DNA from: Planctomycetaceae bacterium
GTDB taxonomy: Bacteria; Planctomycetota; Planctomycetia; Pirellulales; Pirellulaceae
Length of the DNA: 49,552 bases
Assembly: GCA_016794985.1 (NCBI GenBank)
Contig: JAEUIQ010000032.1
Location: forward strand, 1 to 49,552
Reading direction: 5' to 3'
Of the stretch, positions 25,964 through 33,640 are shown in pieces (position 1 is the first letter of the stretch; each line of letters begins with the position of its first letter). Below the pieces are notes generated by a model that was given only the letters and a program-made list of their open reading frames with translations, made no database searches and was not told the origin of the DNA. A program made the translations under genes and the position numbers.

Positions 25964-27670
25964 ATGGCGACAGTCACTCAGAAGCAACAGTTGTTTGGAC
26001 ATGCAGCGTCGAACCATTATTTGGATGCGTCGCGCGGAGTCATGTCGTGGATATTCACATTGGATCACAAGCGCATTGCCATCATGTATATGTATGGGGT
26101 GATTGCTTCGTTGTTTCTCGCCGGGATATTCGCGTTGGTTTTGCGGACAGAGTTGTACACCCCAGGTCCGTGGTTTTTGTCCAATGCCGTGTACAACCAG
26201 ATGTTCACACTTCACGGTGCGGTGATGGTGTTCTTGTTCATCATCCCCAGCGTGCCCGCGATTATTGGTAATTTCGTGCTGCCGATGATGCTTGGTGCCA
26301 AAGACGTCGCGTTCCCGCGACTTAATCTGGCGAGTCTCTGGTTGTATTGGTTGGGCGGAATCTTTTTCATCGTGGTCTTATCAACAACTCAATTGGACAC
26401 CGGCTGGACGTTTTACACGCCGTACAGCACTTCCAGCAGCAAAACGAATGTGATCGCCGCCACCTTGGGGGCCTTCATTCTGGGTTTTAGTTCGATTTTC
26501 ACCGGGCTAAACTTCATTGTGACGATCAACACGATGCGCCCGAAAGGTATGACGTGGTTTAGGCTGCCACTGCTGCTTTGGGGTCTGTATTCGACCAGCA
26601 TCATTCAAGTTCTTGCCACACCGGTTCTAGGCATCACCCTGTTGCTGTTGATCGTCGAGCGGACATTAAAGTTAGGCATTTTTGACCCAGCCTACGGTGG
26701 TGACCCATTGTTGTACCAACACTTCTTCTGGTTCTACTCTCACCCGGCAGTTTACATCATGATCTTGCCGGCGATGGGTGTCATCAGCGAGATGTTAGCC
26801 GTTCATTGCCGCAAAGAGGTCTTCGGCTACAAATTCATTGCCATGTCCAGTGTCGCGATTGCTCTGATTGGGTTCTTGGTGTGGGGTCACCACATGTTCA
26901 CCAGTGGTCAGTCCGAATTGACCTCGTTGGTTTTCAGCGCGATCACGTTTTCGGTGGCGGTACCTTCGGCAGTGAAGGTGTTCAACTGGTTATGCACGAT
27001 GTATCGTGGCGATATCAACTTATCCACGCCAATGTTGTACGTGATGTCGTTCATTTTCTTGTTCGGCATCGGTGGGCTGACCGGCTTGTGGTTGGGCGCT
27101 TTGTCGACAGATATCCCATTGCACGACACGTATTTCGTTGTGGCCCACTTCCACTACGTGATGGTGGGTGGCACGATGACGGCCTTATTGGGTGGACTAT
27201 TCCATTGGTGGCCAAAGTTCAGTGGGCGTATGTACAACGAACCACTGGGTAAACTGTTCTGCTTTTTCGTCTTCGCTGGCTTTAATTTGACGTTCTTCCC
27301 GCAATTCATCATGGGCAGCCTGGGAATGCCTCGTCGGTATCATGAGTATGCGGAAATCTACCAGATCTATCATCAAGCCTCGACCTGGGGTGCATTCACT
27401 TTGGGTATCGGAATCTTTGGAGCGGTGATGGTTTTGGTTTATGCTTGGTTCTTCGGAAGGAAAGCCAGTGGCAATCCGTGGGGGGCAGCGACTCTGGAAT
27501 GGCAGTGTAGTTCGCCACCATCGTTCCACAACTTTGAGCATCGCGTCATTGTTTCGGAACCGTACGACTTTGAGTCGGTCATTTATGACGAATCGGTGGA
27601 CGGATACATCCCAGTCATACCGAAGCGAGATTTGGCTCCAAACCAACAACCTGCAACGGCGACTCACTAA
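25964..27670 (+). CDS. coxA: Cytochrome c oxidase subunit I, type A2 heme-copper oxidase
   Basis: 568 aa from ATG 25964, which has AAGGAGG 8 bases upstream, the strongest ribosome site in the window; a TTG at 25946 is ignored. About twelve helices. Heme a/a3 and CuB ligands are in [37 protein letters not shown] and [14 protein letters not shown]. The Y258-S259-H260-P261 motif in place of G-H-P-E-V is the signature of type A2 oxidases, which use Tyr-Ser instead of the D-channel Glu. It is the catalytic core reducing oxygen and pumping protons. Confidence 0.95.
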   Translation: MATVTQKQQLFGHAASNHYLDASRGVMSWIFTLDHKRIAIMYMYGVIASLFLAGIFALVLRTELYTPGPWFLSNAVYNQMFTLHGAVMVFLFIIPSVPAIIGNFVLPMMLGAKDVAFPRLNLASLWLYWLGGIFFIVVLSTTQLDTGWTFYTPYSTSSSKTNVIAATLGAFILGFSSIFTGLNFIVTINTMRPKGMTWFRLPLLLWGLYSTSIIQVLATPVLGITLLLLIVERTLKLGIFDPAYGGDPLLYQHFFWFYSHPAVYIMILPAMGVISEMLAVHCRKEVFGYKFIAMSSVAIALIGFLVWGHHMFTSGQSELTSLVFSAITFSVAVPSAVKVFNWLCTMYRGDINLSTPMLYVMSFIFLFGIGGLTGLWLGALSTDIPLHDTYFVVAHFHYVMVGGTMTALLGGLFHWWPKFSGRMYNEPLGKLFCFFVFAGFNLTFFPQFIMGSLGMPRRYHEYAEIYQIYHQASTWGAFTLGIGIFGAVMVLVYAWFFGRKASGNPWGAATLEWQCSSPPSFHNFEHRVIVSEPYDFESVIYDESVDGYIPVIPKRDLAPNQQPATATH

Positions 27671-27737
27671 TACGGCTGGACTTGCCAATTGGCAATTGTC
27701 GTGGAATAAATAACCAATACTTGATTCGGATAACTTT

Positions 27738-28802
27738 ATGGCCTCAACAAATGTAGTTCGCGACGAGTACTCGCCGCTTGTGGATTTGGAACACAGCCAC
27801 GAGCATGAACACGCGCCCTTCATTGCACACCATTTCTACACTGCCGAACAACAATTTGACTCGGGCAAATTGGGAATCTGGTTGTTCCTCGTGACAGAAG
27901 TGTTGTTCTTTGGCGGTTTGTTTGTCGCCTATATCATCTACCGCTATAACCGTCCCGAAGTGTTCATTGACGCCCACCAGTACTTGGACACTTTATTGGG
28001 TGGCTTGAACACCATCGTTCTATTGTTTAGCAGCTTGACGATGGCTTGGGGGGTTCGTGCCGCTCAAATGGGAGATAACAAGACAACGGCGATCAGCGTC
28101 TTGGTGACCATGGTTTGTGCGGCGATATTCTTGGGTGTCAAAGCCGTGGAATACAGCCACAAGTGGGACCTGGGCCTTTTGCCGGGAAATATGTTCTCGT
28201 ACGACCCGCACGCTGAGCATCCGCACCACATGATCTCCGATTACTTGATCCTCCTTTGCATCCCATTTGCGATCGTCTTCGTAGTCACGGCTTTGATTTC
28301 CATTTTGAACCTGAGAACCGGGCAAACGCTCGCGGGTCGATTTCATGGTGGTTTGGCAATCACGATGTTAGGATTTTTCCTCGGGGTCGTCGTGGGAGTC
28401 GTCTGGAATGCCAACATGATTAGTCATGAGGAGCACGGCGAGGGGCATCATGCGGCTGCGGTTGGCGAGAGTCCAGTTCGGCCTGTATCTTACGTGGCCG
28501 ACGACGCTACATCAAAGAGTGGTGCGGCCGATGCGAGTCCCGCGACGGCAACGGCTTCCAACGTGGCTCACCCAATTGATAAGTCGCTGGGAGTATTCTT
28601 CAGTATTTATTACTGCATGACGGGATTGCACGCGATCCATATCATCGGTGGAATCATCGCTTTGAGTTGGATTTTTTACCGATCCTTGGCGGCTCATTGG
28701 CGGCCTGATTACTTTGGTCCAGTGGACTACGTTGGGCTGTATTGGCACTTGGTCGACTTGATCTGGATTTATCTGTTCCCGCTGATGTATCTGATCCGCT
28801 AA
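27738..28802 (+). CDS. coxC: Cytochrome c oxidase subunit III
   Basis: 354 aa with seven predicted helices. It has the subunit III pattern KLGIWLFLVTEVLFFGGLFVAYIIYR near the N-terminus and GLYWHLVDLIWIYLFPLMYL at the end. Two additions are unusual: an N-terminal His-rich stretch (HSHEHEHAPFIAHHF) and a ~60-residue loop between helices (about 28430-28575: EEHGEGHH, then an Ala/Ser/Thr-rich linker). It lies 67 bases after coxA. The loop should be extramembranous and may bind metal; this is inference from composition. Confidence 0.92.
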   Translation: MASTNVVRDEYSPLVDLEHSHEHEHAPFIAHHFYTAEQQFDSGKLGIWLFLVTEVLFFGGLFVAYIIYRYNRPEVFIDAHQYLDTLLGGLNTIVLLFSSLTMAWGVRAAQMGDNKTTAISVLVTMVCAAIFLGVKAVEYSHKWDLGLLPGNMFSYDPHAEHPHHMISDYLILLCIPFAIVFVVTALISILNLRTGQTLAGRFHGGLAITMLGFFLGVVVGVVWNANMISHEEHGEGHHAAAVGESPVRPVSYVADDATSKSGAADASPATATASNVAHPIDKSLGVFFSIYYCMTGLHAIHIIGGIIALSWIFYRSLAAHWRPDYFGPVDYVGLYWHLVDLIWIYLFPLMYLIR

Positions 28803-28865
28803 GGTCAGTTGTCGATTTCGGCCCCCGACTTTTACCACTGACAACACAAAAAAAACGAGCTAATA

Positions 28866-29285
28866 ATGGCCAATCAATCGCATTCGAATACAGCAAGTCA
28901 CGGTCACTCGGGTCACGGCCATGCTAGTCATGGACACGCCGGTCATGGACACGCCGGTCATGGTCATGGAGAGCATTTTGCCCACCCGGCCCCGGCCTGG
29001 ATTTTGTTTGGGACGTTTTTCGCACTGATTTTCCTCACAGTACTGACTGTGTTTATCGCTGACAATGTTGAACTCGGGAGCTTCGAGTTGGTCGTCTCGA
29101 TGGGAATCGCGACCGTCAAGTCGGTGTTGGTTGGTGCCTTTTTCATGCATATGTATTGGGACAAAGGCTTCAACGTTTTGGTATTTCTGTCGTCGGTGTT
29201 GTTCTTTGCGTTGTTCATCGGTTACGCGTTGATGGACAGTTACGAGACGCTGCCGAACATTACGAACTACTACAAGCCTAAGTAG
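28866..29285 (+). CDS. coxD: Cytochrome c oxidase subunit IV-type protein with His-rich N-terminus
   Basis: 139 aa. Residues ~6-40 are a striking His/Gly repeat (GHSGHGHASHGHAGHGH...). Three membrane helices follow (WILFGTFFALIFLTVLTVFI; LVVSMGIATVKSVLVGAFFMHMYW; VLVFLSSVLFFALFIGYALM), the pattern of prokaryotic oxidase subunit IV (COX4_pro). 'VKSVLVGAFFMHMYWD' is typical of that family. The DNA under the His-rich part contains two copies of a 15-bp segment (GGACACGCCGGTCAT). The role is assembly or stability of the oxidase; the His stretch could bind Cu or Zn. Confidence 0.88.
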   Translation: MANQSHSNTASHGHSGHGHASHGHAGHGHAGHGHGEHFAHPAPAWILFGTFFALIFLTVLTVFIADNVELGSFELVVSMGIATVKSVLVGAFFMHMYWDKGFNVLVFLSSVLFFALFIGYALMDSYETLPNITNYYKPK

Positions 29286-29300
29286 GTTGGTCCTGAAGAC

Positions 29301-29921
29301 ATGTTACGGGAATCGCCGGACACCTTTACGATTCGCCGTAACCTGTACCAGGCTCGTTTGGTTTTTGTTCTCTTCATCGCTTCACTGGCGATGTTTTTTG
29401 GGGCCTGTGTCGTCTTTTACTTGGTGTTGATTTCTGGACTGAAATCGGCCCCCTCAGACTCCGTCATTGCATTTACCTATCGCCCGTTGGAATTGCCCAG
29501 TTCTTTTTGGGTGAGCACTGGCCTACTGCTTGTTACCAGCGTCTTGCTGCATATGGCCTCGCGCCGAGTGGCAAGAGAGAAGCAAGGACCATTTTTGTTT
29601 TATTTGCATGCTGGTTTTTTGGTTGCGCTGGGGTTCTTATTTGTTCAAGCGGTTGGCATGAGTGATCTACTCAATGAACACTATACCTATATGGAACAGC
29701 AAGGCCTCACTCGACTCTATGGAGTTTGCTTTGCGTTTTCATTGATTCATGCGTTGCACGTGCTCGGAGGGATCGTTTTTATTGGGTTTGTATTGGTTCA
29801 AGGTCATCGCGGAGTCTATGATCACGAACGGCACTGGCCCGTCGATCACTGTGCTTGGTATTGGCACTTTCTGGACATTGTTTGGCTGGGAATGTTGGCG
29901 ATGTTCGTATTGACGAAGTAG
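29301..29921 (+). CDS. Second cytochrome c oxidase subunit III-like protein
   Basis: 206 aa with five membrane helices. It has the subunit III core in short form: RLVFVLFIASLAMFFGACVVFYLVL, RLYGVCFAFSLIHALHVLGGIVFIGFVL, and the C-terminal HWPVDHCAWYWHFLDIVWLGMLAMFVL. It starts 15 bases after coxD and closes the operon. It is a paralogue of the 354-aa subunit III. Whether both sit in one enzyme or one replaces the other cannot be told from sequence. Heme A synthesis genes (ctaA, ctaB) are not in the window. Confidence 0.88.
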   Translation: MLRESPDTFTIRRNLYQARLVFVLFIASLAMFFGACVVFYLVLISGLKSAPSDSVIAFTYRPLELPSSFWVSTGLLLVTSVLLHMASRRVAREKQGPFLFYLHAGFLVALGFLFVQAVGMSDLLNEHYTYMEQQGLTRLYGVCFAFSLIHALHVLGGIVFIGFVLVQGHRGVYDHERHWPVDHCAWYWHFLDIVWLGMLAMFVLTK

Positions 29922-30283
29922 TTCGAGCTAACATGACCGCTAAAGTCAACACTTGACTTGCGATTGCTCACGAATTGGGCGTTCAGCAGAAAGAAAAGGG
30001 AATGTCAACTTTTGGCATCCGATCGTCTAGCAACCAATCGCGGCAATGTTGAATTGACGAAGATCGTCCATCGATAAAGAAACAAGCCTTTTCGTTCCGG
30101 CAATGGTGAGGTCAGAGGAATAGACGGCCAAGAAATGAAGGCCGGAACTGAGAATCGGAGGACAAAAGGTACAAGCTGTCAAACTCCAAAATCAAGGGAA
30201 GGGCTATTCCGGTTCTTAGACCATAAGCGTCCCATTCCCCAACACCGTGAAGCACATTTGAATGCGGAGTTTCAGCACTTGTG

Positions 30284-30300
30284 GGCCCTCCGGGCCTTTT
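30284..30300 (+). terminator. Hairpin with T-tract, probable terminator of the respiratory operon
   Basis: GGCCC-TCC-GGGCC followed by TTTT. It lies about 360 bases after the last respiratory gene and in the right direction to end that transcript. The stem is short (5 bp, all G/C), so efficiency is uncertain. Confidence 0.45.
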
Positions 30301-30355
30301 CTGGATGAGCTGCCACTCCAACCGGTGGCTCGCGCACATCGGCTAAGGATGTTTC

Positions 30356-30375
30356 GGCCCATGCGGGCCTGTTTT
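30356..30375 (+). terminator. Second hairpin of the same design
   Basis: GGCCC-ATGC-GGGCC followed by TGTTTT. It has the same arms as the hairpin 72 bases upstream but a different loop, suggesting a tandem terminator or a small duplicated element. Confidence 0.4.
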
Positions 30376-30405
30376 CGTCAAGTAAAATGCTTCATCGCGT
30401 TGCCC

Positions 30406-30687
30406 ATTCCCCTGCCATCCATTCCCCTGACATCCTTTCCCCTGCCATCCATTCCCCTGACATCCATTCCCCTGACATCCATTCCCCTGACATCCTTTCC
30501 CCTGACATCCATTCCCCTGCCATCCATTCCCCTGACATCCATTCCCCTGACATCCATTCCCCTGACATCCATTCCCCTGACATCCATTCCCCTGCCATCC
30601 ATTCCCCTGACATCCATTCCCCTGCCATCCATTCCCCTGCCATCCATTCCCCTGACATCCATTCCCCTGACATCCATTCCCTTGCTC
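30406..30687. repeat. 15-bp minisatellite, 18 full copies plus a partial one
   Basis: The unit ATTCCCCTGACATCC recurs without a length change from 30406 to 30675, with a degenerate partial copy to 30687. Two positions vary: base 10 (A or C; C in units 1, 3, 8, 13, 15 and 16) and base 1 (T instead of A in units 3 and 7). It sits directly behind the stop of the ECF sigma gene (30716). Frames through it would encode five-residue repeats, but the variants are non-synonymous in the longest plus-strand frame, which argues against selection for protein. Confidence 0.95.
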
Positions 30688-30715
30688 TGTAGTTCTTGCA
30701 TTACCCTACATTTGA

Positions 30716-32470
30716 TTAATCCCGATTCTCTTTTCGATAGGCGTACCGCAACAAAAATCCGGGCAAGAACGAGATGACCAAAGTGATTGCGATAAACGCA
30801 GGTTGATTCTTTGCCAACGATTCCAACAGCCACATCTTGGAATCGGATTCAGCCAGTTTCTTGGCGGCTTCTGTGTTGGCCTCGGCGGCGAACGCGCCAC
30901 CGCCAACGGCAAAGTCATGCGCCCAAGCACCCCCGCCAACTGCCAAATGATAGGCCAGCGCTGCGCCACCAGTAGCCACGTGCCAAGCAATCGCCAAACC
31001 GCCAACGGCTTCGTAGCCGATCGCGCCACCTCCGAATGCCATCCATCCCAATGCACCACCGCCGATTGCGAAGCCACCAAGGGCTAGTCCGCCAAACGCG
31101 ACGCCACCGATCGCCAAACCTCCAATGGCAATTAGACCTTTGGCGATGCCTCCGGCGGCGAACAATAGTCCCGTCGCTCGATCGCCCACAGCAATCCAGC
31201 CGAAGGCATGTTTTGGTAGTGGGGGACCGTTTTTTCCTGAGGCAAAGACATCATTAAACTGAACATCAATGATAGGCACCCCGAGGAGCTTGAATTGGCT
31301 CGTGTAACACTTGCCCCGATAGACGGCCTTGTTCCATCCCAACTTTCTGCGCAGTGGCGATGGATTTAACTCTGCATCGATCGGCAGATCACAACGCAAC
31401 TGCTTTAGTTCCGCTTGTGACTTGAGCCCTTGCCTAAGGACGACCACAACAAACGTGAACATAATCCCGGCAAAAGTCACGAAGTACCACAGTGCACCGC
31501 CAGGAATCAGCAACAAGGGCGTGATCAATAATAGCGACAGCGTAAAGACGAGGGCCACCGCAAACGCCTTGCGACCTTGTCTCGCCAACAGGTCTCGCTC
31601 GGCCACGGTTTCGGCCAATTGCGAAGGGAGCCAACAACCCAAGAACGCGCCTCCCAAACCACCGGCAGCTCCAATTAGTCCACCGATCAACCCCGTCGAA
31701 GCGCCCGTCATCACCGCGGACTTCACCGCCGTGGCCGCCATGCCGCCAGCAGTGCTCACCGTCGCCGATTTGGTCACTTCCGCGATGGTGAAGGTCCCGA
31801 CCGTCGCAGCACTGGCGGAGGCCGTCGCTTTCAACGACGCCGTAAGCGCCGCCAATCCTACCATGACCCGAGCGGTCAACACGCGACTGGGTCGACTGCG
31901 CACCAACACATCTTCAACGCGGCTGGCCAAAGTCGCACGCAGTAAATCACGACCTCGGTGAACACGTTGTTTCGCCACATCGATCGAGACTCCCAATGCG
32001 GCTGCAACTTCAGCCATCGATTGCCCTTCCCGATAAAACAACACCAGAGCTTCACGATTGGTTTCCGGAATCGTTTCTAAAGTGGACCAAACCAACTGTC
32101 GCTCTTCTTCCGATATCGAATTGTGTGCAGGATCATCGACATTCGAGGCTGATACGTCGGTCAACTCTGTTGCCGAGTGCCTCAGTTCTTTCTTGGAGGT
32201 TTGGCACGCCATGTTCCGAGCCATCCCGCACAACCAAGCAGCCAATTGCTCGGGTTCACGCAATTGGAAGCGTTGTCGCCAAGCTTGCCAAAAAGTCTCT
32301 TGCGTGACTTCTTCACTCAATGAAAAATTTCCAGTCGCACTGTAGGCCACCGACGCCACAAGGTTTTGATACTTGGCAACCACATGCTCGAAAGCGGCTC
32401 GCTCGTCCGCCAACACTCGCTGCCACAATCGGGCATCTTCAATTCGAGAGGATTCGCTGACTGAATTCAT
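30716..32470 (-). CDS. ECF sigma factor fused to a membrane and Gly-repeat domain
   Basis: 584 aa from ATG 32470. Residues ~15-95 are sigma-70 region 2 (SLSEEVTQETFWQAWRQ; AWLCGMARNMACQ) and ~125-180 region 4 (TLETIPETNREALVLFYREG; MAEVAAALGVSIDVAKQRVH). An Ala/Thr/Gly-rich linker with weak hydrophobic stretches runs to ~280. Then come a paired helix (~303-345), a soluble patch (LLGVPIIDVQFNDVFASG), a run of GG-x-A-x-GG units (~437-528) and a last helix (~557-575). The domain could hold the sigma factor at the membrane like a built-in anti-sigma; no separate anti-sigma gene is adjacent. Planctomycetes have many unusual ECF fusions, but I cannot name this group. Confidence 0.85.
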   Translation of the reverse strand: MNSVSESSRIEDARLWQRVLADERAAFEHVVAKYQNLVASVAYSATGNFSLSEEVTQETFWQAWRQRFQLREPEQLAAWLCGMARNMACQTSKKELRHSATELTDVSASNVDDPAHNSISEEERQLVWSTLETIPETNREALVLFYREGQSMAEVAAALGVSIDVAKQRVHRGRDLLRATLASRVEDVLVRSRPSRVLTARVMVGLAALTASLKATASASAATVGTFTIAEVTKSATVSTAGGMAATAVKSAVMTGASTGLIGGLIGAAGGLGGAFLGCWLPSQLAETVAERDLLARQGRKAFAVALVFTLSLLLITPLLLIPGGALWYFVTFAGIMFTFVVVVLRQGLKSQAELKQLRCDLPIDAELNPSPLRRKLGWNKAVYRGKCYTSQFKLLGVPIIDVQFNDVFASGKNGPPLPKHAFGWIAVGDRATGLLFAAGGIAKGLIAIGGLAIGGVAFGGLALGGFAIGGGALGWMAFGGGAIGYEAVGGLAIAWHVATGGAALAYHLAVGGGAWAHDFAVGGGAFAAEANTEAAKKLAESDSKMWLLESLAKNQPAFIAITLVISFLPGFLLRYAYRKENRD

Positions 32471-32901
32471 GACCAAGTTACCTTTCTCGTTCCAAGTTTA
32501 ACCCAAAACAAAATTCCATGGTTGTGAATAAGTGTGACCAACTCCCGTTTTGGTGACAGAAATAATCCTAATCTTTCCAAAGCGGATGACCGGCGTCCAA
32601 GACCGAACGGCGGAAGACAGAGGTCATGAACGAACTCGATAGGGCACGGATTGACTGCCGATTTATCGAGAAATGTCGCTTGGCGAATCGAACTGCTGTT
32701 ACGTCGTTAAACACCCAGGGATCGGAAAAATGGAATAGTTGCTCGTTTTTTCTTCCAGGTGTTCTCTTGCTCGACCGTGGCGAACAGAGTTCTGACTTTT
32801 TGTCATTCCGGAGTGACCATCTGCGTCTATTTCGGGCGGTTCCGTTACCAGTTAAAATCACGCGGCGTTTGAAGACTCCTTTTTTTAGTCGAGATCACAA
32901 C
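32471..32901. other. Intergenic region between divergent ECF sigma and plus-strand genes
   Basis: About 430 bases. Should contain both promoters. An open frame from 32626 runs into the plus-strand gene, but its residues are Arg/Ser/Phe-rich and lack an identifiable start signal, so I treat it as leader. No hairpin or dyad was convincing. Confidence 0.4.
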
Positions 32902-33633
32902 ATGAGCCAATCCAAAATCCTCGTCACCTTGAGAATTCCGGGCACTTGGTCCAATCCGCTGGAGTTGTTCGAAGGCATCCCAGCCGACTGCGAACTCAAG
33001 CCAGACTTGTTGATCATGGCTGATGGCAGCCAATTCGAAGTCAACATTCGCGAGGCCGACGATCAATTCGTGTCGATCTTTGCAAGCTCTTCTCGTCGCG
33101 AACCGACCGCTGCAGAAAAAGACGCGATTGAGAATTATACGGTGCAAGTTTGTTTGACAGGCCCGGGCGGCTCGGAGGAAAATGCGACGGCCCTGATGCG
33201 GGCAGCATCTGCAATCTTACACGCCGGTGGTTCTGGCGTGTTTATCGATAACTGCGGGTTGGCCTTTGGAGCGACAACCTGGCGAGAAATGGCCGAAACT
33301 CCGGGTCCAGAGTCGCTCAGCTTTGCCTTCGTCAACATCATCACCAGCCGTACAGAAACCTACACCGTTGGACTCCATGTCTTGGGCCTTCCCGACTTGC
33401 AAATGCGACCTGACGAAATCGGTGATGACGGGTCGGTTATGATCGAGATGATACAGTACATCAGTAGTGGCGAAAAGAAAATCGGAAATGGGCACATCAT
33501 TGCTGATCTCAACGGTCCACGTTTTAGGGTCTCGGCCGTACAAGACAACAAGATTCCCAAACATTCGCCCATGCATAATCCATGGGGACGTTTACGCTTG
33601 ACCAGCATCAAAGAGATTTCAGAACGGAACTAA
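32902..33633 (+). CDS. Cytoplasmic protein of unknown function, possibly DUF4261-like
   Basis: 243 aa from ATG 32902. No signal peptide or membrane helix. The N-terminal third (ILVTLRIPGTWSNPLELFEGIP) and the region ALMRAASAILHAGGSGVFIDNCGLAFGATTWREM resemble what I recall of DUF4261-type proteins, but I hold this weakly. An acidic, mixed alpha/beta composition fits a soluble domain. The stop is 7 bases before the ATG of the pentaheme cytochrome gene, so the two are almost certainly cotranscribed, although the products should sit in different compartments. Confidence 0.6.
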   Translation: MSQSKILVTLRIPGTWSNPLELFEGIPADCELKPDLLIMADGSQFEVNIREADDQFVSIFASSSRREPTAAEKDAIENYTVQVCLTGPGGSEENATALMRAASAILHAGGSGVFIDNCGLAFGATTWREMAETPGPESLSFAFVNIITSRTETYTVGLHVLGLPDLQMRPDEIGDDGSVMIEMIQYISSGEKKIGNGHIIADLNGPRFRVSAVQDNKIPKHSPMHNPWGRLRLTSIKEISERN

Positions 33634-33640
33634 CTTGGCC

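Larger units (their letters stand above)
29922..30715. other. Intergenic region at the end of the respiratory operon
   Basis: About 790 bases between convergent transcripts (respiratory operon, plus; ECF sigma gene, minus). No convincing gene. It contains a 7-bp dyad AAGTCAA-CAC-TTGACTT at 29943-29959, two terminator-like GGCCC/GGGCC hairpins and the 15-bp minisatellite. Frames inside the minisatellite stay open only because the unit length is a multiple of three. Confidence 0.6.

Noticed and set aside
29943..29959. AAGTCAA-CAC-TTGACTT dyad after the respiratory operon as its terminator
   Set aside because: The stem is A/T-rich with a 3-base loop and no T-tract; the GGCCC hairpins further on are better candidates. 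It is kept only as a note in the intergenic entry.
30406..30687. CRISPR array
   Set aside because: Units are contiguous 15-mers with no spacers and no cas genes nearby; it is a minisatellite.
30387..30692. Plus-strand frame giving a 101-aa protein of HSPDI-type repeats (and minus-strand DVRGM/MSGEW frames)
   Set aside because: The frames are open only because the 15-bp unit contains no stop in them. Unit variants are non-synonymous, no start signal is convincing, and all frames look alike.
32626..32901. 92-residue N-terminal extension of the gene at 32902
   Set aside because: Composition is Arg/Ser/Phe-rich without structure, and the ATG at 32902 begins a clean domain.
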